NCBI GenBank assembly: GCA_018668475.1 | Contig: JABJCZ010000127.1 | Coordinates: 1-14,723 of the forward strand | DNA: 14,723 nucleotides | Reading direction: 5' to 3' | Origin: Alphaproteobacteria bacterium | Lineage (GTDB): Bacteria; Pseudomonadota; Alphaproteobacteria; UBA828 | Shown: positions 7,382 through 14,723 of the stretch, piece after piece | How the letters are laid out: every line of letters starts with the position of its first letter | How positions within the stretch are numbered: the first letter of the stretch is position 1 | Made by a program: the position numbers and the translations under genes | The notes under the pieces: model-generated | What the model was told of the DNA's origin: nothing | Seen by the model: the letters and a program-made list of their open reading frames with translations, nothing else | Databases searched by the model: none

Positions 7382-10069
7382 TTAATCCTCTGCCATAGCG
7401 CGCAATCGATAAATGAGCGAAAGCGCATCGCGCGGGCTCAATTCATCGGGTGATACAGCTGCGAGTGTTTCGCGTAGCAGGTCCGGCGCCGCCACGTTTG
7501 CCCCGGCCGGCCCCGGAGAACCGGAAGCTGAAAACAACGGCAAATCATCTGCCAGACGGGATACGGCGCCGCCCTTGTTGTCCCGTTCCAACTGCTCAAG
7601 GACCTCTGTGGCCCGACCAATGACTGGCTCTGGCAACCCGGCCAGCCGCGCCACGTGGATGCCATAGGAACGATCAGCCGCGCCCGCCGTCACTTCGTGC
7701 AGGAACACCACGTCTCCCTGCCACTCCTTGACCCGCATCGTATGACACGCCAGTGACGACAGTTTGGCGGCCAGGGTCGTTAACTCATGATAATGCGTCG
7801 CGAACAGGGCCCGGCAGCGGTTGACCTCATGCAAATGTTCTACAGTCGCCCAGGCAATGGAGAGGCCATCAAAGGTGGCCGTACCACGACCAATTTCATC
7901 AAGAATGACCAGCGCCCGCTCGCCGGCCTGATTGAGAATTGCCGCCGTCTCAATCATTTCCACCATGAAGGTTGAGCGACCGCGCGCCAGATCATCGGCC
8001 GCGCCGACACGGCTGAACAGGCGATCAATCACCCCGATATGGGCGTGTTCCGCCGGCACATAGGAGCCAATTTGGGCGAGGATCGCGATCAATGCGTTCT
8101 GCCGCAAAAATGTACTTTTGCCGGCCATGTTGGGCCCTGTCAGCAGCCACAGCCGCTGGTCTTCAAACAAATTACAATCATTCGGCACAAAATCTGCGCT
8201 TCCGGTGGCCAGGGCTTCGACCACCGGGTGCCGCCCGCCCGTGATGGCAAAGGCCAATGTGTCATCCACCGCCGGTCGGGTGTAGCGCCGCTCGGCAGCG
8301 AGTGCCGCCAGGCCAGCAGCAACATCAAGACCAGCCAGCGCATCAGCCGCACGGGCAATATCGTCCGCCCGCAAAACAGCCTCCGCGACGAGATCCTCAA
8401 ACAACGTCATTTCGAGGGCCAGCGCCTTGCCCGCCGCGGTGTTAATGCGCTGCTCAAGTTCGCCAAGCTCTGTGGTCGTAAAACGCATGGCGCTGGCCAG
8501 CGTCTGACGGTGGATAAAGTCTTCGCCAAGCTTGTCAGCGTGGGCAGCGGTAACATCGACAAAATAGCCGAGCACGTTGTTGTGCTTGACCTTCAGTGAC
8601 CCGATGCCGGTTTCGCGGCGATAGCGCTCACCAAGTTCAGTCACTAGCCGCCGACCGTCGTCTCTAAGGGTGACCAGCTCATCGAGGGCTTCGTGATATC
8701 CGCGCGCAATAAAACCGCCGTCTCTGACCAGCGTTGGCGGGCTCTCCACCAGCGCGCGGGAGAACCGCTCCACCAATGTGGTGTGTTCACCAAGGCCCTG
8801 CGAAAGCGCCTTGATATCGCGCGGCATGCCGGCCAGCTCGTTGGTCGCCCGCGCAAGAGTGTCGCGGATGGCCGGCACCTTTGCCAGCCCATCCCGGATC
8901 GCACCGAGATCGCGCGGGCTGGCGCGGCCAACCGTGATGCGCCCAAGTGCCCGGGAGAGATCAGGCACCTGCCGGAGATGATCCCGCAACGCGTCCCGCG
9001 CATCGGTCGACTCGAAGAAGAATGTAACGCCGTCCAACCGGTCGCCGATGTCGGCCGAACTGGTCAGCGGTGCAGCCAACCGCCCGGCAAGCTCGCGCGC
9101 GCCAGCGCCGGTGACAGTTCGGTCAATCATGCCGATCAGACTTGCCCGGCGGTCACCTGACAGACTCTCCGTGAGTTCGAGGTTTCGACGTGTCGCCGCA
9201 TCAATGGACATGGTCTGGCCGGTCTCCAGCCGCACCGGCGGCGCCAGCCTCGGTATCTGACCCTTCTGGGTAAGCCGCACATACTCGACAATGGCGCCGG
9301 CGGCCGATATCTCCGCTCGGGAAAACGAGCCAAACGCCTCAAGTGATTCGACGCGAAAGACATCGCATAGTCGCCGCTCGGCTGCCTGACTATCGAACAA
9401 GGCGGCGGGCTGGCTCGCGAGCGCATCTTTCCATTCCGCGAAAACTTCGAAAAGGCTCTCTTCCGCGAGCAGCCCTTCTGACACGAGAATCTCGCCAGCA
9501 TCGACCCGGGCGAGCTCGGCGTCTATGGCGCGCGCACTGACTGATGTGACAACAAATTTACCGGCGGACATATCACACCAAGCCAACGCGTAATGCCCCT
9601 CTGCGCGTGTCAACGCAGCCAGATGGTTCGCTGCGCGCGCATCAAGCAGCGCGTCTTCTGTCAGTGTGCCGGGGGTAACAAGGCGCACGACCTCGCGGTT
9701 GACGACTGATTTTGGGCCGCGTTTTTTCGCCTCGGCGGGGTTCTCCGTCTGCTCGCAGACAGCAACACGAAATCCCTTGCGAATGAGTCGCGCCAGATAC
9801 CCATCCGCCGCATGTACCGGCACACCGCACATGGGGATTTCAGCGCCCTCATGCTTGCCGCGGTGGGTCAGCGTAATGTCGAGAGCTTCAGCAGCCGCAA
9901 CGGCATCGTCAAAAAAGAGCTCATAAAAATCGCCCATGCGATAGAACAGGAGGACGTCGTCATGTTCCACCTTGATCGCGAGATACTGCGCCATCATCGG
10001 GGTGACGGAACTGGTGTTTTTGCCCGGCGTCGATTTTCGCGCCCGAGCCTGTTTGGCAGCCTCTGACAT
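7382..10069 (-). CDS. mutS: DNA mismatch repair protein MutS
   Basis: MutS binds base mismatches and small loops as a dimer and, with ATP, recruits MutL. From the ATG at 10069 it has 895 residues. Numbered so, the mismatch-reading FYE (Phe48 to Glu50) sits in [12 protein letters not shown]. Other landmarks are IPMCGVPVH, the lever and clamp region to about residue 560, Walker [10 protein letters not shown] (645-653), the loop GRSTFMVEM, Walker B DEIGRGT (724-730) and ATHYHEL. The C-terminal part has a low-complexity Gly/Pro/Ala stretch before a short helical end ([12 protein letters not shown]), typical of MutS. In-frame GTG (10138) and ATG (10126) codons could add 23 or 19 residues. I chose 10069 because the family consensus begins shortly before TPMMAQY and a weak AGG lies upstream. 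The gene is divergent from the 10199 gene and followed by ghrA. Confidence 0.96.
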   Translation of the reverse strand: MSEAAKQARARKSTPGKNTSSVTPMMAQYLAIKVEHDDVLLFYRMGDFYELFFDDAVAAAEALDITLTHRGKHEGAEIPMCGVPVHAADGYLARLIRKGFRVAVCEQTENPAEAKKRGPKSVVNREVVRLVTPGTLTEDALLDARAANHLAALTRAEGHYALAWCDMSAGKFVVTSVSARAIDAELARVDAGEILVSEGLLAEESLFEVFAEWKDALASQPAALFDSQAAERRLCDVFRVESLEAFGSFSRAEISAAGAIVEYVRLTQKGQIPRLAPPVRLETGQTMSIDAATRRNLELTESLSGDRRASLIGMIDRTVTGAGARELAGRLAAPLTSSADIGDRLDGVTFFFESTDARDALRDHLRQVPDLSRALGRITVGRASPRDLGAIRDGLAKVPAIRDTLARATNELAGMPRDIKALSQGLGEHTTLVERFSRALVESPPTLVRDGGFIARGYHEALDELVTLRDDGRRLVTELGERYRRETGIGSLKVKHNNVLGYFVDVTAAHADKLGEDFIHRQTLASAMRFTTTELGELEQRINTAAGKALALEMTLFEDLVAEAVLRADDIARAADALAGLDVAAGLAALAAERRYTRPAVDDTLAFAITGGRHPVVEALATGSADFVPNDCNLFEDQRLWLLTGPNMAGKSTFLRQNALIAILAQIGSYVPAEHAHIGVIDRLFSRVGAADDLARGRSTFMVEMIETAAILNQAGERALVILDEIGRGTATFDGLSIAWATVEHLHEVNRCRALFATHYHELTTLAAKLSSLACHTMRVKEWQGDVVFLHEVTAGAADRSYGIHVARLAGLPEPVIGRATEVLEQLERDNKGGAVSRLADDLPLFSASGSPGPAGANVAAPDLLRETLAAVSPDELSPRDALSLIYRLRAMAED

Positions 10070-10126
10070 GGGTCGCGAACCTAGCACAGGAAATGCCCCT
10101 TCGCGCTGGTCAAATCGCTCTGCCAT

Positions 10127-10154
10127 TTGCAAAGACACGGCAATGGATCACAAT
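10127..10154 (+). promoter_or_regulatory. Candidate promoter for the 10199 gene
   Basis: TTGCAA (10127-10132) and CACAAT (10149-10154) each match four of six sigma-70 consensus bases and are 16 bases apart, ending 44 bases before the ATG. I also looked for the GGAAC-CGTT pattern of the alphaproteobacterial general-stress factor EcfG and did not find a convincing copy. Weak evidence. Confidence 0.22.
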
Positions 10155-10198
10155 GGCATTCATAAACAACAAGACGACAATAGTAGAGAGGCCGAAAC

Positions 10199-10705
10199 AT
10201 GCCTGAAGCTGGGCGAGTACGAGAGGTGGTCGGTGTATTTTCTGACCGCGACGGGTTTACAAACGCAGTTGCCGCACTGCGCGCCGCCGGCGTGCCGGAT
10301 ACTGATCTCAGCGTGCTTGCGAGTCATGAAACAATTGACGCAGCAACTCCGGGAACCGCCCCTCCCGGCATCGGGGATACGGTGGAAGATTTCGCTCGCG
10401 CGTTGACAGGAGAGCTCAAATTTGCCGGGCCGCTGGGCGCAGCAGGGGTCGCAGTATTGTTCGGTGGGCCGGTTGGAGTTGTGATCGGCGGCGTCATTGC
10501 AGCGGGCGTTGGTGGACTTGCACTCAAGGAAGCTTTGGGAGAGGCGTTGGCTCACCCGCATCATGACGCCTTTGATCGTGCAGTTGCGGCGGGCGGCATT
10601 ATCCTGTGGGTGCGCGTTGACTCGGACGAAAGCGAAACCCGTGCAATCGAGACCCTTGATACGGCAGGCGCTAGCAATGTGCATACCAATGAGCGCACCG
10701 GTTAA
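10199..10705 (+). CDS. Gly-rich protein with a general-stress-17M-like N terminus
   Basis: The 168-residue protein starts with REVVGVFSDRDGFTNAVAAL (residues 8-27) and DLSVLAS, which resembles the beta-alpha-beta fold of the YflT/GSP17M stress family. The centre (about 76-107) is a Gly/Ala-rich hydrophobic stretch that could form one or two membrane-inserting helices. The C-terminal part (132-163), GGIILWVRV followed by a helix and GASNVH, looks like a second beta-alpha-beta unit, so the protein may be two similar half-domains around a glycine-zipper core. The start is supported by GAGAGG about seven bases before the ATG. No catalytic residues stand out. It is divergent from mutS and 78 bases upstream of phoR. 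The stress-family link is inferred from pattern and is not certain; a hypothetical protein of unknown function is the safe label. Confidence 0.72.
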   Translation: MPEAGRVREVVGVFSDRDGFTNAVAALRAAGVPDTDLSVLASHETIDAATPGTAPPGIGDTVEDFARALTGELKFAGPLGAAGVAVLFGGPVGVVIGGVIAAGVGGLALKEALGEALAHPHHDAFDRAVAAGGIILWVRVDSDESETRAIETLDTAGASNVHTNERTG

Positions 10706-10753
10706 CATGGCGTCTGCCCCGCACATACCCAAACTCACTAATGGACGCCACGT
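10705..10753. repeat. Inverted repeat between the 10199 gene and phoR
   Basis: ACATGGCGTC (10705-10714) and GACGCCACGT (10744-10753) pair at nine of ten positions across a 29-base loop. The repeat begins at the last base of the stop codon of the upstream gene and ends 30 bases before phoR. There is no T-run, so it is a poor terminator. It could be an operator or an RNA structure that lowers read-through. Confidence 0.4.
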
Positions 10754-10783
10754 GAATCACCCCACAACGAGCCCTAGCGCAAG

Positions 10784-12199
10784 ATGAACCCGCCGACCGA
10801 CATAGTCGCCCGCGTCGTCAAGGGCACCTTCCTTGGATCGGTGCCAATTGGGATCGCATTCATTTTGCTTGGTGCGTTGGGGCATATTTCAGCCGGCCCG
10901 GCCGCGATTGCGTGGGCCGGACTGAGCGCTGTCGTCGCAGTTGCGGTGTGGGTATTCGTATCTGATCTCGTCGGCGTCCTGACCCTTGCCGAGCAAGATA
11001 GAAATACAGACGAACATGAGCAGACAACGAGCGCCCGCACGAACATTGGCCGCGAACTTGGTGTGGCCGTGCAGCGGCTGGACAATACTGCGACGCGTCG
11101 GCTGAAACGCCGCGAACGTGATTTTGATGGTCTGGAAGGCGCTCTTGATGCGCTGCCGGGCCCATTACTTCAGCTCACCAATGAGCGGCAGATTGTCCGC
11201 GCTAACCGAGCGGCAGAGAAAATGTTCGGCGGCAACCTTGAGGACCGCGACCTTGCCGGTGTCATGCGCAGCCCGTCACTGCTTGCGGCGCTGAGCCGAG
11301 CGGTTGAGGAGCGCGTTGGCCAGGATATGCAGTTCGTTCTGCCAGCCCCGATCGAGCGCTCGTTTGCGGCGCGGGTGGAGCCCTTGAGCAAACCAGCGCG
11401 TGACGGCACGTCGCTAGTACTTGCGCTGGTTGATCTGACGTCGATCCAGCGAGCCGACCAGATGAGAGTTGATTTTGTCGCCAACGCCAGCCACGAAATT
11501 CGTACTCCGCTAGCCACCCTGATCGGCTTTATCGAAACATTGCGCGGCCCGGCCAAGGACGATGCGGAGGCGCGCGAGAAATTTCTTACGATCATGGAGA
11601 GTCATGCGCAACGCATGGCCCGTCTTGTAGACGACTTGCTGTCGCTGTCACGAATCGAGATGAACGAGCACACCCCGCCGAGCGGCGAGGCCGACCTCGC
11701 CGGCATCATCGAAGGCGTGCGCGATCAGCTGGAGTGGCAAGCGACGGAGCGCAATGTCACGGTCGAGCTGGACATCAAAGCGGAAGCATTTGCTGTTCTG
11801 GGAGATGCAGACGAGCTAACCCAGCTGTTTCAGAACCTCGTCTCCAACGCTATAAAATATGGTGACCTCGGCAGCACCGTGACGGTTCACGCAGAGGCAG
11901 TCGTGGACGCACCAGGAACGGTGGGTTGGCGCCTCGCCGACCATGGCGCCATCGCAATTTCCATTCAGGACAGAGGCGACGGCATTCCCCGCGAGCATTT
12001 ACCTCGCCTCACGGAGCGATTCTATCGCGTAGATACAGCGCGTTCGCGGGAGCTTGGGGGTACGGGGCTTGGCCTTGCGATCGTCAAACACATCGTCTCG
12101 CGGCACCGAGGCGCACTGAACATCGACAGTGAAGCAGGCGTTGGCAGCACCTTTACTGTCTACCTGCAGCCCGCACAAGATCAATCCACCGGCACCTGA
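10784..12199 (+). CDS. phoR: Phosphate-regulon sensor histidine kinase PhoR
   Basis: This 471-residue inner-membrane kinase should phosphorylate PhoB when phosphate is scarce. Two hydrophobic segments (about 13-35 and 40-67) are almost contiguous, leaving practically no periplasmic domain. A charged linker (70-113) and a PAS-like domain (about 115-220) follow. The DHp helix has the H-box FVANASHEIRTPL with phospho-acceptor His237. The ATPase domain has the N-box NLVSNAIKYG (351-360), G1 DRGDGI (396-401), the F-box RFYRVD (412-417) and G2 GGTGLGLAI (425-433). The F-box and H-box wording is typical of PhoR. Lack of a sensor ectodomain fits signalling through the Pst transporter and PhoU, as in E. 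coli. The ATG at 10784 has only a weak ribosome site but no better start exists nearby. The pstC-pstA genes downstream support the assignment. phoB is not in the window. Confidence 0.93.
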   Translation: MNPPTDIVARVVKGTFLGSVPIGIAFILLGALGHISAGPAAIAWAGLSAVVAVAVWVFVSDLVGVLTLAEQDRNTDEHEQTTSARTNIGRELGVAVQRLDNTATRRLKRRERDFDGLEGALDALPGPLLQLTNERQIVRANRAAEKMFGGNLEDRDLAGVMRSPSLLAALSRAVEERVGQDMQFVLPAPIERSFAARVEPLSKPARDGTSLVLALVDLTSIQRADQMRVDFVANASHEIRTPLATLIGFIETLRGPAKDDAEAREKFLTIMESHAQRMARLVDDLLSLSRIEMNEHTPPSGEADLAGIIEGVRDQLEWQATERNVTVELDIKAEAFAVLGDADELTQLFQNLVSNAIKYGDLGSTVTVHAEAVVDAPGTVGWRLADHGAIAISIQDRGDGIPREHLPRLTERFYRVDTARSRELGGTGLGLAIVKHIVSRHRGALNIDSEAGVGSTFTVYLQPAQDQSTGT

Positions 12200-12212
12200 C
12201 GGCCTTAGATTG

Positions 12213-12422
12213 ATGCAACACCCCCTTAAGCGCATATCAGCTGCCGGGCCGGTCGCAGGCCTCACAATACTCGTGGCGATTGCCTTTGGCGCCCCGGGTC
12301 TCGTTGCATGTGGCGGCAAGCCGCTGCACCCGGACAAATGGCAAGAACCAGCGAGCGATACCATGGACGGGCCGGGGCTTCTTTCCGGCGACGACGGCAA
12401 GTGGATCCTCCACGACGACTAG
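12213..12422 (+). CDS. Small unrecognised lipoprotein between phoR and pstC
   Basis: This 69-residue gene is easy to miss. A basic start (MQHPLKR) and a hydrophobic stretch end in a canonical lipobox, LVAC, with Cys33 as the lipid site. The mature part is only 37 residues, short and acidic, ending in DGPGLLSGDDGKWILHDD. I do not recognise a family. The ATG at 12213 lies 13 bases after the phoR stop, so it is probably translated from the phoR transcript; a TTG directly before it is an alternative. No strong ribosome site is visible, and coupling to phoR termination is likely. It precedes the PHO-box promoter of pstC. A role in phosphate uptake or sensing is inferred from position only. It is too short and differs in kind from PstS. 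Confidence 0.65.
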   Translation: MQHPLKRISAAGPVAGLTILVAIAFGAPGLVACGGKPLHPDKWQEPASDTMDGPGLLSGDDGKWILHDD

Positions 12423-12490
12423 GCTCATCGATCTGCCGCCCCCGACCCGCCAAATGTGGCTTGCGGCCCAAAAAGCACCCGTCTCAGATG

Positions 12491-12530
12491 TTGTCACAAA
12501 TCCGTAACCAGCCTGACGTACACCTGTAAT
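12491..12530 (+). promoter_or_regulatory. PHO box and promoter for pstCA
   Basis: TTGTCACAAATCCGTAAC (12491-12508) has the 7-4-7 direct-repeat layout of a PhoB site and matches CTGTCATAAATCTGTCAT at 13 of 18 positions. A third half-site, CTGACGT (12513-12519), follows at the same 11-base phase. TGTAAT (12525-12530) matches five of six bases of the -10 consensus, 16 bases after the second half-site. There is no TTGACA-like -35, as expected for a promoter that needs PhoB-P to recruit the polymerase. It lies 87 bases before the pstC start in a 195-base gap with no other gene (12423-12617). The spacing to the -10 is longer than the roughly 11 bases of E. coli phoA when only the first two half-sites are counted. 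Confidence 0.72.
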
Positions 12531-12617
12531 CGCATAGGCTGGCTCGACACGGTCTGCGCTGCTGCGGGTACGGCCCGTGCATACTCCCATTGATGCGAAT
12601 ATGAGGCCTTTCCGGCT

Positions 12618-14000
12618 GTGCAGCTCGCTATACTTCTGATTGCGGCCCTTGGGCTGTCAGCGTTCGGCTATTACGTCGGGCGTCGGCGAGCCAGAAGGAC
12701 AGCGCACAGCCAAGGCACATCGCTGCACTCGATGCCAGGATTTCACGGCTGGTATGTCGCGCTCTGGTGTGGCGTGCCCGCGCTGCTGGTGCTGGTGTTG
12801 TGGCTAGTTCTCGAAGGCAATGTGCTTGATGCACTGTTGCTCATTCACTTCGGCCCGAATATCGGCGGGCTTGATGCAGACGTCATAGACCTTTTGGTCA
12901 GTGATGTACGTAACCTGGCCGCAGGTGATGCCGTCGGGCGCACGCCAGATAACGCGATGATCGCTGCGGCGGAACATTATTCTAGCATCAAGGCCACCGC
13001 GCGCGCCGCCATTTTAGCGGGCGGACTGGCGCTTGCCAGTGGTGGCCTTGCCTGGGCCTGGAAGCGCATTGCACCGCGGTTCAGGGCACGCAACAAGGTC
13101 GAGCGGGTGATCAAAATCATCCTGTTCATTTCATCAACAGTGGCCATTGTTACGACGGTGGGCATCGTGCTGTCGGTGCTGTTCGAATCAATCCGGTTTT
13201 TTGGCAGCATTTCATTCTGGGATTTTCTGTTCAGCACACACTGGAGCCCGCAAACAGCCATTCGCGAAGATCAGGTTGGCTCGTCGGGCGCATTTGGCGC
13301 TATTCCACTGTTTACCGGCACCATCACGATTACCATTGTCGCCATGGTCGTGGCGCTACCGGTCGGGCTGTTTTCGGCCATCTACATGGCTGAATTTGCG
13401 AGCCCGCGGTTTCGCAAAACGGTTAAACCGATCCTCGAAGTGCTGGCAGGGGTGCCAACCGTAGTTTACGGCTTTTTTGCCGCCCTTACAGTGGCACCGG
13501 CCATTCGGGGGTTCGGTGAATCGCTGGGGCTGACCGTTGCGTCTGAAAGCGCACTGGCGGCTGGGCTGGTCATGGGAATCATGATCATTCCATTTATTTC
13601 GTCACTGTCGGACGATGCCATCGTCGCCGTGCCCCGCAGTTTGCGGGAGGGCTCATTAGCAATTGGCGCCACACACGCAGAAACCATCACCAAAGTGGTG
13701 TTGCCAGCGGCTTTGCCGGGGATTTTTGCGGCCTGCCTGCTGGCAATCAGCCGGGCAATCGGCGAGACCATGATCGTCGTCATGGCGGCAGGCCTGGCGG
13801 CCAACCTTACGGCCAACCCGCTAAATTCGGTGACTACCGTGACCGTTCAAATCGTCACATTGCTTGTCGGCGATCAGGAATTTGACAGTCCCAAGACCCT
13901 GGCCGCCTTTGCCCTAGGGCTTGTGCTGTTTGTCGCGACCCTGTCGCTCAATATCGTGGCGTTGTATGTCGCACGGAAATACCGGGAACAATATGACTGA
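12618..14000 (+). CDS. pstC: Phosphate ABC transporter permease PstC with N-terminal extension
   Basis: PstC forms, with PstA, the inner-membrane channel for high-affinity phosphate uptake. At 460 residues it is far longer than E. coli PstC (319) because of an extra N-terminal region (about 1-160) with three membrane segments (about 1-20, 46-67 and 128-148) and a soluble loop; this corresponds to the DUF3708 extension known in proteobacterial PstC. The core carries six or so membrane segments, GSSGAFGAIPLFTGT (221-235), the PstC phrase LAGVPTVVYGFFA (276-288), and the ATPase-contact EAA loop REGSLAIGATHAETITKVVL (343-362). The start is a GTG at 12618 with GAGG 11 bases upstream. It follows the PHO-box promoter and overlaps pstA by eight bases. 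No pstS precedes it; the periplasmic binding protein must be encoded elsewhere. Confidence 0.94.
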   Translation: MQLAILLIAALGLSAFGYYVGRRRARRTAHSQGTSLHSMPGFHGWYVALWCGVPALLVLVLWLVLEGNVLDALLLIHFGPNIGGLDADVIDLLVSDVRNLAAGDAVGRTPDNAMIAAAEHYSSIKATARAAILAGGLALASGGLAWAWKRIAPRFRARNKVERVIKIILFISSTVAIVTTVGIVLSVLFESIRFFGSISFWDFLFSTHWSPQTAIREDQVGSSGAFGAIPLFTGTITITIVAMVVALPVGLFSAIYMAEFASPRFRKTVKPILEVLAGVPTVVYGFFAALTVAPAIRGFGESLGLTVASESALAAGLVMGIMIIPFISSLSDDAIVAVPRSLREGSLAIGATHAETITKVVLPAALPGIFAACLLAISRAIGETMIVVMAAGLAANLTANPLNSVTTVTVQIVTLLVGDQEFDSPKTLAAFALGLVLFVATLSLNIVALYVARKYREQYD

Positions 14001-14723
14001 CGCGCCAAAACGCATCCCGTGGCAAGACCGACCTGAATCGACGCGACGGATCAAGAAGCGCTACCGAGCCCAGAAGCGCTTCAAGATGTATGGGCTTGGC
14101 GCCATTCTGATTGCGCTCGCAATGCTGGCGGTTCTATTGGTCAGTATTGTCGGCAAGGGGTACCCGGCATTTGTATCGACCAAGGTCGCGCTGGAGGTGC
14201 ATTTCGACGCATCCATTGTTGATCCCGATGGGACCCGGGATGTGGAGACCATGGCGAAAGCCAAATACGCAAAGCTGCTCCGAAATACGTTGTTCGATGC
14301 ATTCCCGGATGTGAAGGGACGCAAGGACAAACGCGCGTTGCTCAAACTGATCAGCAATACAGCACGGTTTGAACTGCGCGACCTGGTCCTGAATGACCCT
14401 TCGATTATCGGCACTAAACAAAGGGTATGGCTGACTGCCGGTACGGACCTGGATCTGCTCCACAAAGGGCAGACAGAGCGGGACGTGCCGGAAGAAGAGA
14501 GGCGTTTGAACGACAAACAGATCTCGTGGGTTGAAGCGCTCGAAGCACGTGGTGACATTAAAGGAACCTTCAATACCGGCTTTTTCGTCAACTCCGACTC
14601 GCGGGAACCGGAGGCCGCTGGCATCGGTGGCGCGCTGGTGGGCTCGCTGTTCACGCTGCTGATTACGTTGGCGCTGGCCTTCCCCATAGGCGTAACGACA
14701 GCTATTTACCTTGAAGAATTTGC
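13993..14723 (+). CDS. pstA: Phosphate ABC transporter permease PstA, 5' part
   Basis: The first 243 codons are visible and the gene runs off the right edge. A basic N terminus (many Lys/Arg up to residue 31) and one membrane segment (about 33-54) are followed by a large soluble domain (55-205). This is the DUF3333-type extension seen in long PstA proteins. The permease core then begins with GIGGALVGSLFTLLITLALA (210-229) and TAIYLEEF (236-243), which is PstA-like. The ATG lies inside the pstC end (ATGACTGA, eight-base overlap) with GGGA about seven bases upstream, so the two permeases are translationally linked. pstB, phoU and phoB would be expected next. The soluble loop would face the periplasm if the first helix enters inside-out; its function is not known to me. 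Confidence 0.93.
   Translation, partial: MTDAPKRIPWQDRPESTRRIKKRYRAQKRFKMYGLGAILIALAMLAVLLVSIVGKGYPAFVSTKVALEVHFDASIVDPDGTRDVETMAKAKYAKLLRNTLFDAFPDVKGRKDKRALLKLISNTARFELRDLVLNDPSIIGTKQRVWLTAGTDLDLLHKGQTERDVPEEERRLNDKQISWVEALEARGDIKGTFNTGFFVNSDSREPEAAGIGGALVGSLFTLLITLALAFPIGVTTAIYLEEF

Noticed and set aside
8039..8599. Plus-strand frame of 186 codons opposite mutS
   Set aside because: Shadow of mutS; no domain, no ribosome site and composition set by the opposite strand.
10070..10138. N-terminal extension of MutS from the upstream GTG or ATG
   Set aside because: The added residues have no family counterpart and neither codon has a ribosome site. Kept only as an alternative start.
12228..12422. 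The small lipoprotein as a truncated PstS
   Set aside because: Its mature part has only 37 residues and lacks any phosphate-binding-protein motif.

Overview
The window looks like ordinary chromosomal DNA from an alphaproteobacterium of moderately high GC. The evidence is the minus-strand order aroA-cmk-rpsA-sppA-ihfB with a divergent TIGR02300 (FYDLN acid domain) gene, a CP4-like AroA, PstC and PstA with long N-terminal extensions, and codon choice typical of the class. I cannot name the genus. I see no insertion sequence, integrase, phage gene, toxin-antitoxin pair or CRISPR array, and no clearly new multi-gene system.

Layout. (1) Positions 1-5048, minus strand, form a housekeeping operon read from right to left. 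aroA (shikimate pathway) overlaps cmk (CMP kinase) by 8 bases. It is followed by a leader with a strong hairpin, rpsA (ribosomal protein S1), sppA (signal peptide peptidase) and the start of ihfB, which runs off the left edge. (2) Positions 5049-5271 are a divergent control region. (3) Positions 5272-6340, plus strand, hold a small zinc-ribbon FYDLN protein, a tRNA-Ala(GGC) with a good intrinsic terminator, and an unrecognised lipoprotein with a zincin-like HExxxC motif. (4) Positions 6386-10069, minus strand, hold mutS followed by a GhrA-type 2-hydroxyacid dehydrogenase. (5) Positions 10199-14723, plus strand, hold a Gly-rich stress-type protein, the phosphate sensor kinase phoR, a 69-residue lipoprotein, a PHO-box promoter, pstC and the first part of pstA, cut by the right edge.

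How the genes work together. Region 1 links aromatic amino acid synthesis, nucleotide metabolism and translation initiation, a grouping known from many proteobacteria. Region 5 is a phosphate-starvation locus. PhoR has almost no periplasmic domain, so it presumably reads phosphate through the Pst transporter. Three PhoB-like half-sites at 11-base phase lie just ahead of pstC, so the transporter should be induced by PhoB-P. No pstS lies upstream of pstC. The best leads are the two lipoproteins (5903-6340 and 12213-12422), the PHO-box promoter at 12491-12530, the rpsA leader hairpin, and an AroA that resembles CP4 but has Gly at the glyphosate-discriminating position.
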